Origin: Tenacibaculum sp. 190524A05c
Lineage (GTDB): Bacteria; Bacteroidota; Bacteroidia; Flavobacteriales; Flavobacteriaceae
Direction of reading: 5' to 3'
Assembly (NCBI RefSeq): GCF_964036595.1
Contig: NZ_OZ038523.1
Span: forward strand, 3,974,501-4,038,500
DNA length: 64,000 nt
The translations under genes and the position numbers were made by a program. Numbering within the stretch: position 1 is the first letter of the stretch; every line of letters starts with the position of its first letter. Below are positions 53,113 through 61,352 of this stretch, one piece after another. The notes under the pieces were generated by a model. The model did not search any database, was not told the origin of the DNA, and saw only the letters and a program-made list of their open reading frames with translations.

Positions 53113-54460
53113 TTTAAATTGTAAGATAAAGGTTCATGAAACCTCAGGTCTGATTCCAACAGGAAAAGTTTATGAATTTTCTCATGTAAAAGATATTCGT
53201 ATACAGTCATCGTATAAATCTTTTACAGATACCGCCACAATTACAATGCCTAAGGCAATTGTAACAAGTGCTGTTAATAATTCTCTTGGTATTGAATTAG
53301 CAAGAAGATCACCAATTGATTTTAAACAACGCAGTATCAACGAATTTTTTAAAATAGATCATTTCATTGAAATTTTCTTAGGATATAATGGTGATTATAA
53401 ACCAGCTTTCCGTGGATATATTAGAGAGGTTAAAGGAGATGCACCAGTGAAAATAGTTTGTGATGATATGATGTACTATTTGAAAAAGTACAAAATGATA
53501 GCGACTGATGATCCTGAATTAGGGTTAAGAAATGAAGAAAAAGATGATGAAGAAAATGAAATTCCTAGAAATAATTCTGCCATAGTAAATCAACCAATTG
53601 AAAGATTGCAGGAGAGATTAAAAAAAATTGAAGTCCCATTTGAAGTTGCTGAAATCAAAATAGAAGATCTAGGAACTAGAAAGATTGATCGAAAATGGAA
53701 TATTGTTGAATTTCTTGAGAATCTAAAAGAAGATTTTGACATCTACTCATTTATGCGATTAGAGTCAGATAAAGATGGTAATGCTAAAAGTGTTTTACAT
53801 ATTACTAGTAATCCTTGTCTGTATAAACAAGAAAAAATCAAAGAGATTACAGATAAATATGAAGATAAAACACAAAAATTGAAATTACCAGAACGATTAT
53901 TGAACCGTGCAGTTTCTTTGTTGGGAATTAATGATCTAGTTGATTTTTTTCGAAAAAAAGATCCAATTTATCCAGGAGATGGAACGTTTAGGTTTCATTA
54001 TAATATTATCAATGATAATTTAAAAATTACCAAGGAAGAAGTTAAAAAAATAAAGGTTAGAGCAGAAATAAGCTATGTAAATTCTAATGTGCCTATACCT
54101 CAAGAAATAGGAGATCCAGATGGTCGATTAGTTAAGCAGTATGTGTTTCATAATAATGAGGAAGAATTAGACTTTAGTAATCCAGTTGAATTCAAAAAAA
54201 AGAAAGAAGAAATAAAAGGAGTTTTAAAGACTATTGCTGGAGTAAGATTAGCGCGTTTAAAACAAAACGGAGTAACAGGGTCGATTACAACATTTGGAGA
54301 ACCTTTCATAAGACCATTGGATAGCGTATTTCTTACAAATGCAGAAGAGAAAGAGAAGAATAATCCTTTTCAAGTTGAAGAAGTGGAACGAACTTATGGT
54401 GTTGGAGGATATAGACAAGTAATTTCTTTAGGAAGATTATTAGAAGAAAAGGCAAAATAA
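53105..54460 (+). CDS. Baseplate hub protein (gp27/XkdQ-like)
   Basis: Protein of 451 residues. The first third shows a tail-hub pattern: KVYEFSHVKDIRIQSSYKSF, TDTATITMPKAI, then FIEIFLGYNGDYKPAFRGYI and VKIVCDDMMYYLKKYKM. The region at residues about 330-440 (GVRLARLKQNGVTGSITTFG, FIRPLDSVFL, EEVERTYGVGGYRQVISLGR) matches the closing part of hub proteins. It starts inside the stop of the preceding gene. The hub forms the central trimer that carries the spike encoded by the next gene. Confidence 0.75.
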   Translation: MLNLNCKIKVHETSGLIPTGKVYEFSHVKDIRIQSSYKSFTDTATITMPKAIVTSAVNNSLGIELARRSPIDFKQRSINEFFKIDHFIEIFLGYNGDYKPAFRGYIREVKGDAPVKIVCDDMMYYLKKYKMIATDDPELGLRNEEKDDEENEIPRNNSAIVNQPIERLQERLKKIEVPFEVAEIKIEDLGTRKIDRKWNIVEFLENLKEDFDIYSFMRLESDKDGNAKSVLHITSNPCLYKQEKIKEITDKYEDKTQKLKLPERLLNRAVSLLGINDLVDFFRKKDPIYPGDGTFRFHYNIINDNLKITKEEVKKIKVRAEISYVNSNVPIPQEIGDPDGRLVKQYVFHNNEEELDFSNPVEFKKKKEEIKGVLKTIAGVRLARLKQNGVTGSITTFGEPFIRPLDSVFLTNAEEKEKNNPFQVEEVERTYGVGGYRQVISLGRLLEEKAK

Positions 54461-54466
54461 ATTGAG

Positions 54467-55366
54467 ATGGAAGATGTAAAAACTATTATACAAGAAATTG
54501 TAAGTACCGGAGGTAAAATTCAGACCTACGCAGCCAAGGTTATTAGTGTAAATATTGAAGAAAATTCAAAACACAATAATCCAGAAGAAGCATATTCTGT
54601 TAATGTAGTTCGGTCAGATGGAGCACAAATAGACAATGTACGATTGAAAGCTTCAATTCAAGATAAAGAACAAGGTGTTATATGTGTTCCTAAACTGAAT
54701 AGTTGGGTGTTTATATCAATTATTGAAACTACAGAAACAAGAGCTTTCATTTCTCAATATTCTGAGATAGATAAGATATTTTTACGTATCAAGAATGATG
54801 AAAATAGTAAGTTCTTTGAAGTTCAAACAGATGTAAATTCTACAAATTTATTGTTTAAAAAAGAAGTAGATGAAACAGGAGATGATGGCCAGCCAGAAGC
54901 ATCTTTAAAAAATATTACAAGTTTAGTTTTTGATGGAGAACAGAAAGAGTTAGCAGTAAAATTTTGGAATGATGAAGGGGAGAAAGTAATACATCAAACT
55001 ACTGTTGCTCATGATAAAGTCGAAACGGAGTTTATAAATAATGATGACGATATAATTCTACAAAAAACAACAATAGACGCATCAAAAGTTGCAGTTGATT
55101 TTCAAATAGAAGAAAATGAAACAAAAGGATACAGTGCTTTAATTGATAAAGAGAATATTCTTTTTAAGAATACAACTAAGGATATAGAGCTCGAGATGAC
55201 AAATAAATTTAAGGTAGAAGCAGGAGGGAAGAACCTTAAAAATGAACTGGATGCTTTAATCAATGAAATTAAAAAAATAGTAGTAGTTCAAGGAGTGAGC
55301 CCAGATATTGGTGCGTTAACATCAATTAGTGAAAATCTAGGTGAAATATTACAGAAAAAAGGATAG
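54467..55366 (+). CDS. OB-fold baseplate spike protein
   Basis: Protein of 299 residues. Residues about 15-110 have an OB-fold pattern (TYAAKVISVNIEENSKHNNP, YSVNVVRSDGAQIDNVRLKA, GVICVPKLNSWVFISIIETT, FISQYSEIDK). Residues about 110-260 form a beta-repeat stalk with short strands (DKVETEFINNDDDIILQKTT, ALIDKENILFKNTTKDIE), and a coiled coil ends it (LKNELDALINEIKKIVVVQ). It is likely the membrane-piercing tip or the base of the tip, like gp5/gpV. No lysozyme domain is seen. Confidence 0.65.
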   Translation: MEDVKTIIQEIVSTGGKIQTYAAKVISVNIEENSKHNNPEEAYSVNVVRSDGAQIDNVRLKASIQDKEQGVICVPKLNSWVFISIIETTETRAFISQYSEIDKIFLRIKNDENSKFFEVQTDVNSTNLLFKKEVDETGDDGQPEASLKNITSLVFDGEQKELAVKFWNDEGEKVIHQTTVAHDKVETEFINNDDDIILQKTTIDASKVAVDFQIEENETKGYSALIDKENILFKNTTKDIELEMTNKFKVEAGGKNLKNELDALINEIKKIVVVQGVSPDIGALTSISENLGEILQKKG

Positions 55367-55371
55367 ATAAT

Positions 55372-55620
55372 ATGGGATTAGACGCGAGAATATTGGCAGA
55401 TAATATAGCGTCAGCACTAAAAAACAATGTAAGTGTTGGTGGAAATGTGGTAACTGATAACACTACTGCAGAAAGTTTTATTGATAATTCAATACAAAAA
55501 ATGGCCAAAGCAATTGCTGATGAAGTCGTTAAGCATATACAAGATAACTTAGAAGTAGAATCTTTGGGAACAGGTTATAATGGTTTTCAAGTAAAATCTA
55601 ATTCTATAGATGTGAGTTAA
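55372..55620 (+). CDS. Small baseplate-associated protein
   Basis: Protein of 82 residues that lies 5 bases after the spike gene and 2 bases before gp25. The sequence LDARILADNIASALKNNVSV, then SIQKMAKAIADEVVKHIQDNLEVE suggests two helices with a Gly/Asn strand region between them. I do not recognise a family. Its placing between spike and gp25 suggests a small structural part of the baseplate. Confidence 0.6.
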   Translation: MGLDARILADNIASALKNNVSVGGNVVTDNTTAESFIDNSIQKMAKAIADEVVKHIQDNLEVESLGTGYNGFQVKSNSIDVS

Positions 55621-55622
55621 TT

Positions 55623-55916
55623 ATGGAAGACTTTAAACTAGACGATAGTAAAGATTTATCCTTTAATAAAGGAGATTTGAATATTGATAATACAGATCAA
55701 CAAAATATAGAGTTGATTCTTTTGTCGCATAAAGGAAGTTTCAAAGAGTTTCCAATCTTAGGTGTTGGAATAACTGATTATCTAAAAAGTCCAGAGATTA
55801 TATCTCGTCTTCGGTTAGAGAATGAAATTAGTAATCAATTAGAATACGACAATTTTGAGATTAAAGAAGTAGACGTAAATAACCTAGAAAATATTGTTAT
55901 AGATGGTAGCTATTAA
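55623..55916 (+). CDS. gp25-like baseplate wedge protein
   Basis: Protein of 97 residues, the normal size of gp25/XkdS proteins. It shows DLSFNKGDLNIDNTDQQNIE and LILLSHKGSFKEFPILGVGITDYL, as in the family, where GS.KE.P..G is typical. Part of the core bundle of the wedge that starts sheath assembly. It overlaps the next gene by 14 bases. Confidence 0.75.
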   Translation: MEDFKLDDSKDLSFNKGDLNIDNTDQQNIELILLSHKGSFKEFPILGVGITDYLKSPEIISRLRLENEISNQLEYDNFEIKEVDVNNLENIVIDGSY

Positions 55917-56337
55917 ACTAGAAGAAAATCAAAATCTATTTGATGCTGCAGTGCAAGAGTTTGGAAGTATCGAAGGATTGTTTGAGGTGTTAGAATCAAA
56001 TGATATTACAAATATAACTTCAGCTTCTGAAGATAATATTTCTGTCTATAACGATTTAAAAATTCAAGGAGATTTTGTAGAGAGAGATGTAGTAGAATAT
56101 TATGTAGCAAGAGAAAAAAAACCAGCAACGGCTTTAACAAATCAAGACATAAAATTATCAGTTATACCAGAGGAGTTTCATAATAAAGGAATTGGTTGTA
56201 TGACGATTGAAGATGATTTTATTGTTCATACTCCTTCTCAAGCCAAACCTATCACGTGTATTGAAAAGGTAATTTATGATAAAATGGGTTCTGGTATCGG
56301 TTTTATGACTGTTGGAGGCGATAATATAGTGAGATAA
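55903..56337 (+). CDS. LysM-like tail protein
   Basis: Protein of 144 residues that begins with a LysM-like stretch, NQNLFDAAVQEFGSIEGLFE followed by VLESNDITNI, and later has two copies of a strand motif (GIGCMTIEDDFIVH and GIGFMTVGGDNIVR). It recalls proteins encoded beside baseplate genes in Bacteroidota phages. It overlaps gp25 by 14 bases. It may fix the baseplate to the tube, or bind glycan at the tip. Family assignment is tentative. Confidence 0.55.
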   Translation: MVAIKLEENQNLFDAAVQEFGSIEGLFEVLESNDITNITSASEDNISVYNDLKIQGDFVERDVVEYYVAREKKPATALTNQDIKLSVIPEEFHNKGIGCMTIEDDFIVHTPSQAKPITCIEKVIYDKMGSGIGFMTVGGDNIVR

Positions 56338-56405
56338 AAAAAGAAGAAATATTTGCAAGGATAGTAGTATTAATCTATTAATATCCTAAAAAAAGAAGAA
56401 AAAAA

Positions 56406-57386
56406 ATGGCAAGAACAATTGCAGAAATACAACAAGAAATACTAAATGAAAAAGAGAAGTATACCGAATTATCAGAATTAACAAGTACATCCAAATCTGC
56501 AATATGGAGATTATGGATATATATTGTTTCAACTGCTATTTGGATGCATGAAAAGATTGTAGAACGTAATGCATTACTTTCAAGGCCTCATACATTACTT
56601 TGGTATAGAGAACAAGCTTTAAATTTTTTAATTGGTGAAGATTTAATCTGGAAGGATGGGTACTTTCAATATCCTGAATTATCTCCAGAGAAAGAAAAAG
56701 AGAAAAAAATAATTACTCATTGTGCCATTTCAGAAAGATTGTTTGAAGAAATAAATGATGATAGTGATACCACACAATTATCTGAAATTATTAGTGATTA
56801 CTACTATAATCAAGTTGGAATTTTAACTTTAAAAGTAGCCAAAGAAGTAAATGGAAGAAAGGAAAAACTGGAACTTCATGAAAAAAGGGCATTCAGAGCG
56901 TACATGAACCAAATTAAAGATGCAGGAACTCAAATTAGAGTATTGTCGAATAAAGGAAATGAAATAGAAATAGAGCTAGAGGTTTATGTTAATCCACTAA
57001 CTTTCTACACAGGGATTGAGAATAATAATGAAGACGAAAATGATAATGGGATTGATAAATTAAATGCAGGTAAATTATTGTCAAATCTTTCAATAGAACC
57101 TGTAAGAGATGCTATAAAAGAGTACATTACTACTTTAGAGTTTAATGGGGCTTTTGTTCCAACATATTTGATTGATAAAATTCAGCAGATTCCTGGTGTC
57201 CATTTACCAATTTTACAAAAAATTACAGTAGACGGATCTGATAAACCTGTATATGATCAATTAGATAGTGAAAAAGATTTACCATTTTTTGTTCCTAGAT
57301 CAGGCTACTTCAATATAGACGATGATAATTTCAAGATAGTTTATAAACCTTACAATTTACAAACAGACCCTAATTTTAATATTTAA
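56406..57386 (+). CDS. Baseplate J-like wedge protein
   Basis: Protein of 326 residues. It begins ARTIAEIQQEILNEKEKYTE with a helical part (WRLWIYIVSTAIWMHEKIVE). The later part has AGTQIRVLSNKGNEIEIELE, VYVNPLT, then VRDAIKEYITTLEFNGAFVPTYLIDKIQQIPGVHLP (the typical end of gp6/baseplate J proteins). It encodes the main wedge protein that surrounds the hub. The start follows an A-rich spacer of 68 bases. Confidence 0.75.
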   Translation: MARTIAEIQQEILNEKEKYTELSELTSTSKSAIWRLWIYIVSTAIWMHEKIVERNALLSRPHTLLWYREQALNFLIGEDLIWKDGYFQYPELSPEKEKEKKIITHCAISERLFEEINDDSDTTQLSEIISDYYYNQVGILTLKVAKEVNGRKEKLELHEKRAFRAYMNQIKDAGTQIRVLSNKGNEIEIELEVYVNPLTFYTGIENNNEDENDNGIDKLNAGKLLSNLSIEPVRDAIKEYITTLEFNGAFVPTYLIDKIQQIPGVHLPILQKITVDGSDKPVYDQLDSEKDLPFFVPRSGYFNIDDDNFKIVYKPYNLQTDPNFNI

Positions 57387-57394
57387 ACTTAACG

Positions 57395-58192
57395 ATGTTA
57401 AAGAAATATACACAAATAGATTGGGGTAAGGCTTTGTTAATGCTAATACCTCCATTACTGAGAAAACCTAAACAGGCTGCTTGGATAAAAACATTAGCTA
57501 AACCACTGAGTAGTTTATACGATGATACATTGTATAAAATGCAACATAACGGACAAGTAATGTATTTAGAAAAAGTTCTAAATGATTTATTTAATCCATG
57601 CGTTAAATACGCTTACAGTGATTCCATAAAAACAAAGATGGATTTGGGATATATAGTTATTGAAGATGCTTATAGGCCAAGAGTTCAATATTTATATACT
57701 CATGATGAAATTTACATAAAAGGAAATGATCCAATAGTTGTAGCAAATAATGGAGAAAGTTTGGATGGTCAAACAAGTAATAGAAACTTTTTGTACTTAT
57801 CAGGTGCTTCAGATTTTAGTAGTACTGAGTTTTACAACTTTAGAATACTTATCCCTAGTCATCTATTGATATCTTATGAAAAATACCAAGACGTATTATT
57901 ATGTCTACAAAATGAACTTCAAAACGAAAATATTACTCAAAGACAACAGGTTGAACAAGTTCAAGAGCTAAATGATTTTTTAGTTATATCTGATAAACCT
58001 TTAACAAATCATCCAGATTCTATTAAAATTGTTACTCCTAAATTTCATAAAGTCGTTAACTTTTATAAGCTAGCAGGAAAAAGTTATGAGACTAGAAAAT
58101 ATGATGTTTCAATTGATAAAGTTCCATTAGAAACAATAAGATCTAATAAAGAAAGAAGTCCACAATTAAAAAATTATATGTACATAAAGTAA
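57395..58192 (+). CDS. Second baseplate wedge protein (tail protein I-like position)
   Basis: Protein of 265 residues. It opens LKKYTQIDWGKALLMLIPPL, then LRKPKQAAWIKTLAKPLSSL, which is characteristic of the protein after the J-like gene in Bacteroidota tail modules. The rest is alpha/beta (NFLYLSGASDFSSTEFYNFR). Its position directly after the J-like gene (8 bases) matches tail protein I / XkdU, which links wedge and fibre. Assignment is by position and pattern. Confidence 0.55.
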   Translation: MLKKYTQIDWGKALLMLIPPLLRKPKQAAWIKTLAKPLSSLYDDTLYKMQHNGQVMYLEKVLNDLFNPCVKYAYSDSIKTKMDLGYIVIEDAYRPRVQYLYTHDEIYIKGNDPIVVANNGESLDGQTSNRNFLYLSGASDFSSTEFYNFRILIPSHLLISYEKYQDVLLCLQNELQNENITQRQQVEQVQELNDFLVISDKPLTNHPDSIKIVTPKFHKVVNFYKLAGKSYETRKYDVSIDKVPLETIRSNKERSPQLKNYMYIK

Positions 58193-58223
58193 CAGTAATG
58201 TTACCAAGAAAATAGTAAAAGAT

Positions 58224-60821
58224 ATGAAAAGAGTTGTATTTGGTTACGATGGGGGTTTTCCATTAGAACAGGAAACATTGATACAAATTCAGGCAGCCTA
58301 TGAAGAGGATATGTTGGAAGCATTATTTACTCTTTGGGGATTAAGCACAAAGGAAAGATATAAGATTAACATTCCTGAGAGTTCAAGTGATGAAGATGGT
58401 TGGTTGATAATGCCTAAAGAGATATTATTAAGGGGGATTGGTAAAGAAGATTCAAGTAGTGATTCAGATAATGATTCGGAAGAAAACGATGATGTTAAAG
58501 TAACTAAATTACAACTTATAAGAGTAAGTTACTTTACTGGAGGACAAAGTGTTTTGATAGAAGATAAAAGGCTGTATGATGGAAAATTACCATATTCTGA
58601 AGGAACCATAAATAAGGTTTATGAGGAGTTTGTTGGGAAATTGGTAGCTGATAATACACAGAATAGTCTAAAACTCTCAACATTTAAGCCGTTAACCTCA
58701 ATTAGTGAAATTGACGAAAAAGCGGATAACAATACAGCTCAGATTAGTGAAATAAAAGAAGATTATCTGCCTAGAGATGGTTCAAAACCAATGACAGGTG
58801 ATTTAGATTTAGGATCTGATAATGATTTGATTTTTAAAAAAGTTAACTCAAGTAGTGTAGATTATATTTCATATGAAGACAGTAATTTAACAGGTAAACC
58901 GAATATCCCATCCCCTGGAGTTTTCGATTTTGTAGCCAATCAAGCGAAAGGTGAAAAAGGAAATGCTTGGATAAGAAGTGGAGGTGTTATTACTAATAAA
59001 CTTGGTGTAGGAGTTACACAACCATCTAAATCTGTAGAGATTAATGCCAATAATGATAGCATAAAACTTGATAATTTAGCTGAAGTAAATAGTCAAACTC
59101 CTTTGGTGATTGATAGTCAGGGAAATGTCGGAAAGAATACCAATGGTATTACAAGTGCAAACTTTATTCCAGGTATGATAATGATGTGGAGTGGTAATCC
59201 TACTAACGTTCCAGCTGGATGGGTTTTATGCGATGGTAATAATAGCACAAAAATTAATGGTTTAACTATTCCTGATTTAAGAGGTCGATTCGTTGCTGGT
59301 TATAGTCCAGCTACAAGCGACTATGCAATGGGGGTTAAGAAAGGTAACGATACATATACTTTAACAGAAGATAATATCCCAGAACATAGTCACACTTTAG
59401 AGGATATAGGTTCTGCTAAAGATAGCCAATCTACACATAATCCAGGTTCATGGGAAGCCTCTGGACGAGATGTAAGAAGGCATAATTATGATACGTCTAA
59501 ATGGGGAGCAACAAGTCCTACCCCAATAGATTTGCGTCCTAGGTATTATGTTTTGGCATTTATAATATTCGTTGGAGATTATACTCCAGTTATAAAACCT
59601 ACAGCAAACATTAAGTTTGATGATGAAGGGATTTCAGAAACAGCGAAAAATTTTACTGTTGATGATGCTACTACCGTAACGATCCGTATAGATGGTTCGG
59701 ATTCAGAAGATCTTGATGGTTCAGTTTCTGATTTTGTTTGGGAACATAGATTTTTAGTGGGAACAACGGTGGTTCAAAATTGGACACGAGTTTCTAGTAA
59801 TCCTAGTATTCCTAGTTTACTGACCTTCGTTATACCTGGAATTACTGGTAGTAGACGATACGGGACTCATGAATTTAGACTTATGGTTGTTGATAACCAA
59901 GGTAATGAAAGTACGTATTCTAGAGTGTTAAAAGCAAATATTAGAAGAGAATTAGATCCTTCAGATCTAACACTATCTACTGATAGAATAGTCTTTACAG
60001 GGTTTAATGTAGAAGGAGTGCAAACAATTCAAGTATCAGGTAATCCTGGCTGGAAAATAAGATCAAAAGATAGTTTTATAACTGTATTTCCTAGTTCGTC
60101 AAATTCAAATTTATCTACTCCAGTTAATCTCTCAATAAGCCCAAGTCCTAGCTCACAGAATAGAGGAACTGTTGTTTTTGAAACCTCTGATGGCGGAAGC
60201 AGTGCGACTCTAAATTGGTCCGCAATTATAGAAATAGGAATAGGAGATGAATTAATTGACGATGTGCCGTGTTTTGACTTAGAATCAGATATTTTAATGG
60301 CAAGCGGGCAATCCAAAAAATTGAAAAATATTGTTATTGGAGATGAATTAAGAACGTTCAAGTTTGTTAATCCATTGTCGTCAACAAATGGAGAAACAAG
60401 TTTAGTAACAGATTTAATGAAAGGAGCTCAAAAGGAGGTTAGTAAGGTAATTGAATTTGGTGTACAAACTGTAGCGGAATATCGTAAGATAACTTTGGTG
60501 AATGGTAAAGTAATCAATGTAACTCCTACACATCCTATACTTGCAAGTAGGGATAACAAAGAAGTTGCTTGGTTATTACCAGATGATTTAAGAGGAGGAT
60601 ATTTTATCGTTAATGATAACGGTGATCTAGTTGAAATTGAATCTAAAAGAACAGTTAAATCTAGTTTAGAAATTGGAGTGTTGCAGTTAGAAAGTGGAGA
60701 TAACTATTTTGTTAATGACATCATGGTTCATAATGCTAGTATATTAAGAACTATTGCAAGAACATCTAATGATATCAATTCATCTGTTATAGGTGAAGAT
60801 GTAATTGTAGACCAAAAATAA
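58224..60821 (+). CDS. Tail fibre with collar, PKD-like and BACON-like domains and a C-terminal intein-like (Hint) domain
   Basis: Protein of 865 residues. Residues 1-150 attach to the baseplate (RVVFGYDGGFPLEQETLIQI) and include an acidic Ser/Asp/Glu stretch near 76-90. Residues about 310-450 are a tail collar domain (FIPGMIMMWSGNPTNVPAGW, LCDG, DLRGRFVAGY, PEHSHTLEDI). Residues about 458-572 look like a PKD/Ig fold, and 580-668 like a BACON domain (STDRIVFTGFNVEGVQ, then SGNPGWKIRSKDSFITV). From Cys683 to Asn837 a Hint domain is seen: CFDLESDILMASGQSKKLK, TPTHPIL (T767-H770) and the end NYFVNDIMVHN. After His836-Asn837 comes Ala838, not Cys/Ser/Thr, and 28 residues to the end. This fits a self-cleaving bacterial intein-like domain. 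It probably binds target cells and is processed after synthesis. Confidence 0.85.
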   Translation: MKRVVFGYDGGFPLEQETLIQIQAAYEEDMLEALFTLWGLSTKERYKINIPESSSDEDGWLIMPKEILLRGIGKEDSSSDSDNDSEENDDVKVTKLQLIRVSYFTGGQSVLIEDKRLYDGKLPYSEGTINKVYEEFVGKLVADNTQNSLKLSTFKPLTSISEIDEKADNNTAQISEIKEDYLPRDGSKPMTGDLDLGSDNDLIFKKVNSSSVDYISYEDSNLTGKPNIPSPGVFDFVANQAKGEKGNAWIRSGGVITNKLGVGVTQPSKSVEINANNDSIKLDNLAEVNSQTPLVIDSQGNVGKNTNGITSANFIPGMIMMWSGNPTNVPAGWVLCDGNNSTKINGLTIPDLRGRFVAGYSPATSDYAMGVKKGNDTYTLTEDNIPEHSHTLEDIGSAKDSQSTHNPGSWEASGRDVRRHNYDTSKWGATSPTPIDLRPRYYVLAFIIFVGDYTPVIKPTANIKFDDEGISETAKNFTVDDATTVTIRIDGSDSEDLDGSVSDFVWEHRFLVGTTVVQNWTRVSSNPSIPSLLTFVIPGITGSRRYGTHEFRLMVVDNQGNESTYSRVLKANIRRELDPSDLTLSTDRIVFTGFNVEGVQTIQVSGNPGWKIRSKDSFITVFPSSSNSNLSTPVNLSISPSPSSQNRGTVVFETSDGGSSATLNWSAIIEIGIGDELIDDVPCFDLESDILMASGQSKKLKNIVIGDELRTFKFVNPLSSTNGETSLVTDLMKGAQKEVSKVIEFGVQTVAEYRKITLVNGKVINVTPTHPILASRDNKEVAWLLPDDLRGGYFIVNDNGDLVEIESKRTVKSSLEIGVLQLESGDNYFVNDIMVHNASILRTIARTSNDINSSVIGEDVIVDQK
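60270..60734 (+). other. Hint / bacterial intein-like (BIL) domain in the fibre gene
   Basis: Codons for Cys683 to Asn837, 155 residues, within the normal size of a mini-intein or BIL domain without endonuclease. N-terminal nucleophile Cys683; block B TxxH at Thr767-His770; C-terminal His836-Asn837. The +1 residue is Ala838, so normal splicing by a +1 nucleophile is not expected; C-terminal cleavage by Asn cyclisation and thioester hydrolysis at Cys683 are the likely reactions. The residue set is complete for that chemistry as far as can be seen. Confidence 0.8.
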
Positions 60822-60831
60822 ATTGTAGAGA

Positions 60832-61350
60832 ATGAAACAGTCAAAAGCAGTATTAAAGTCATATTTTGAGACAGGTGATAGACCAACTCAAGAACAGTTC
60901 GAAAATCTAATAGATAGTTTTGTCCATGAGGATGATATCACTAAAATTTACGTGAGTAGTGTTGAAAGAAATGGAGCTACGGGTGACTCAGTTATTAAGT
61001 TGTCTAACGGAAGTAAATTACTAATCCAAAATCCAGCAAATGTTATGATACAAGATAACAAAATAAAGGTGGTAGATCTTGGTAATATCAGGTTAAATGA
61101 AGGCGGAGTTGGAATGGTAAGAAAAGAAGGGGAAGTGAGAAGAGAATCAATGAGAACAATAGTTGATAGAGAAATTGTAGAACAGCCTTCTAGAATCGAT
61201 ACTCCTATTAGAGAACTTCCAGTTAAATTTTACGGGATTGAAGGAGTTTTAGCAGCTACAGTTAATAGATTAAATCCACCAGTTGTAATTGAGGAGGATG
61301 AGATCGTAGTTTTTCAATACAATATTGTTCAACAAATAACAGAATCATAA
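60832..61350 (+). CDS. Tail fibre accessory protein
   Basis: Protein of 172 residues. The N-terminus SKAVLKSYFETGDRPTQEQF, then ENLIDSF, is a motif seen at the start of many Bacteroidota phage fibre proteins and probably docks to the fibre or baseplate. The remainder (VIKLSNGSKLLIQNPANVMI, PVKFYGIEGVLAATVNRLN) forms strands without a known family. It begins 10 bases after the Hint-fibre gene and ends 2 bases before the last gene. A distal fibre part is likely. Confidence 0.65.
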   Translation: MKQSKAVLKSYFETGDRPTQEQFENLIDSFVHEDDITKIYVSSVERNGATGDSVIKLSNGSKLLIQNPANVMIQDNKIKVVDLGNIRLNEGGVGMVRKEGEVRRESMRTIVDREIVEQPSRIDTPIRELPVKFYGIEGVLAATVNRLNPPVVIEEDEIVVFQYNIVQQITES

Positions 61351-61352
61351 AA

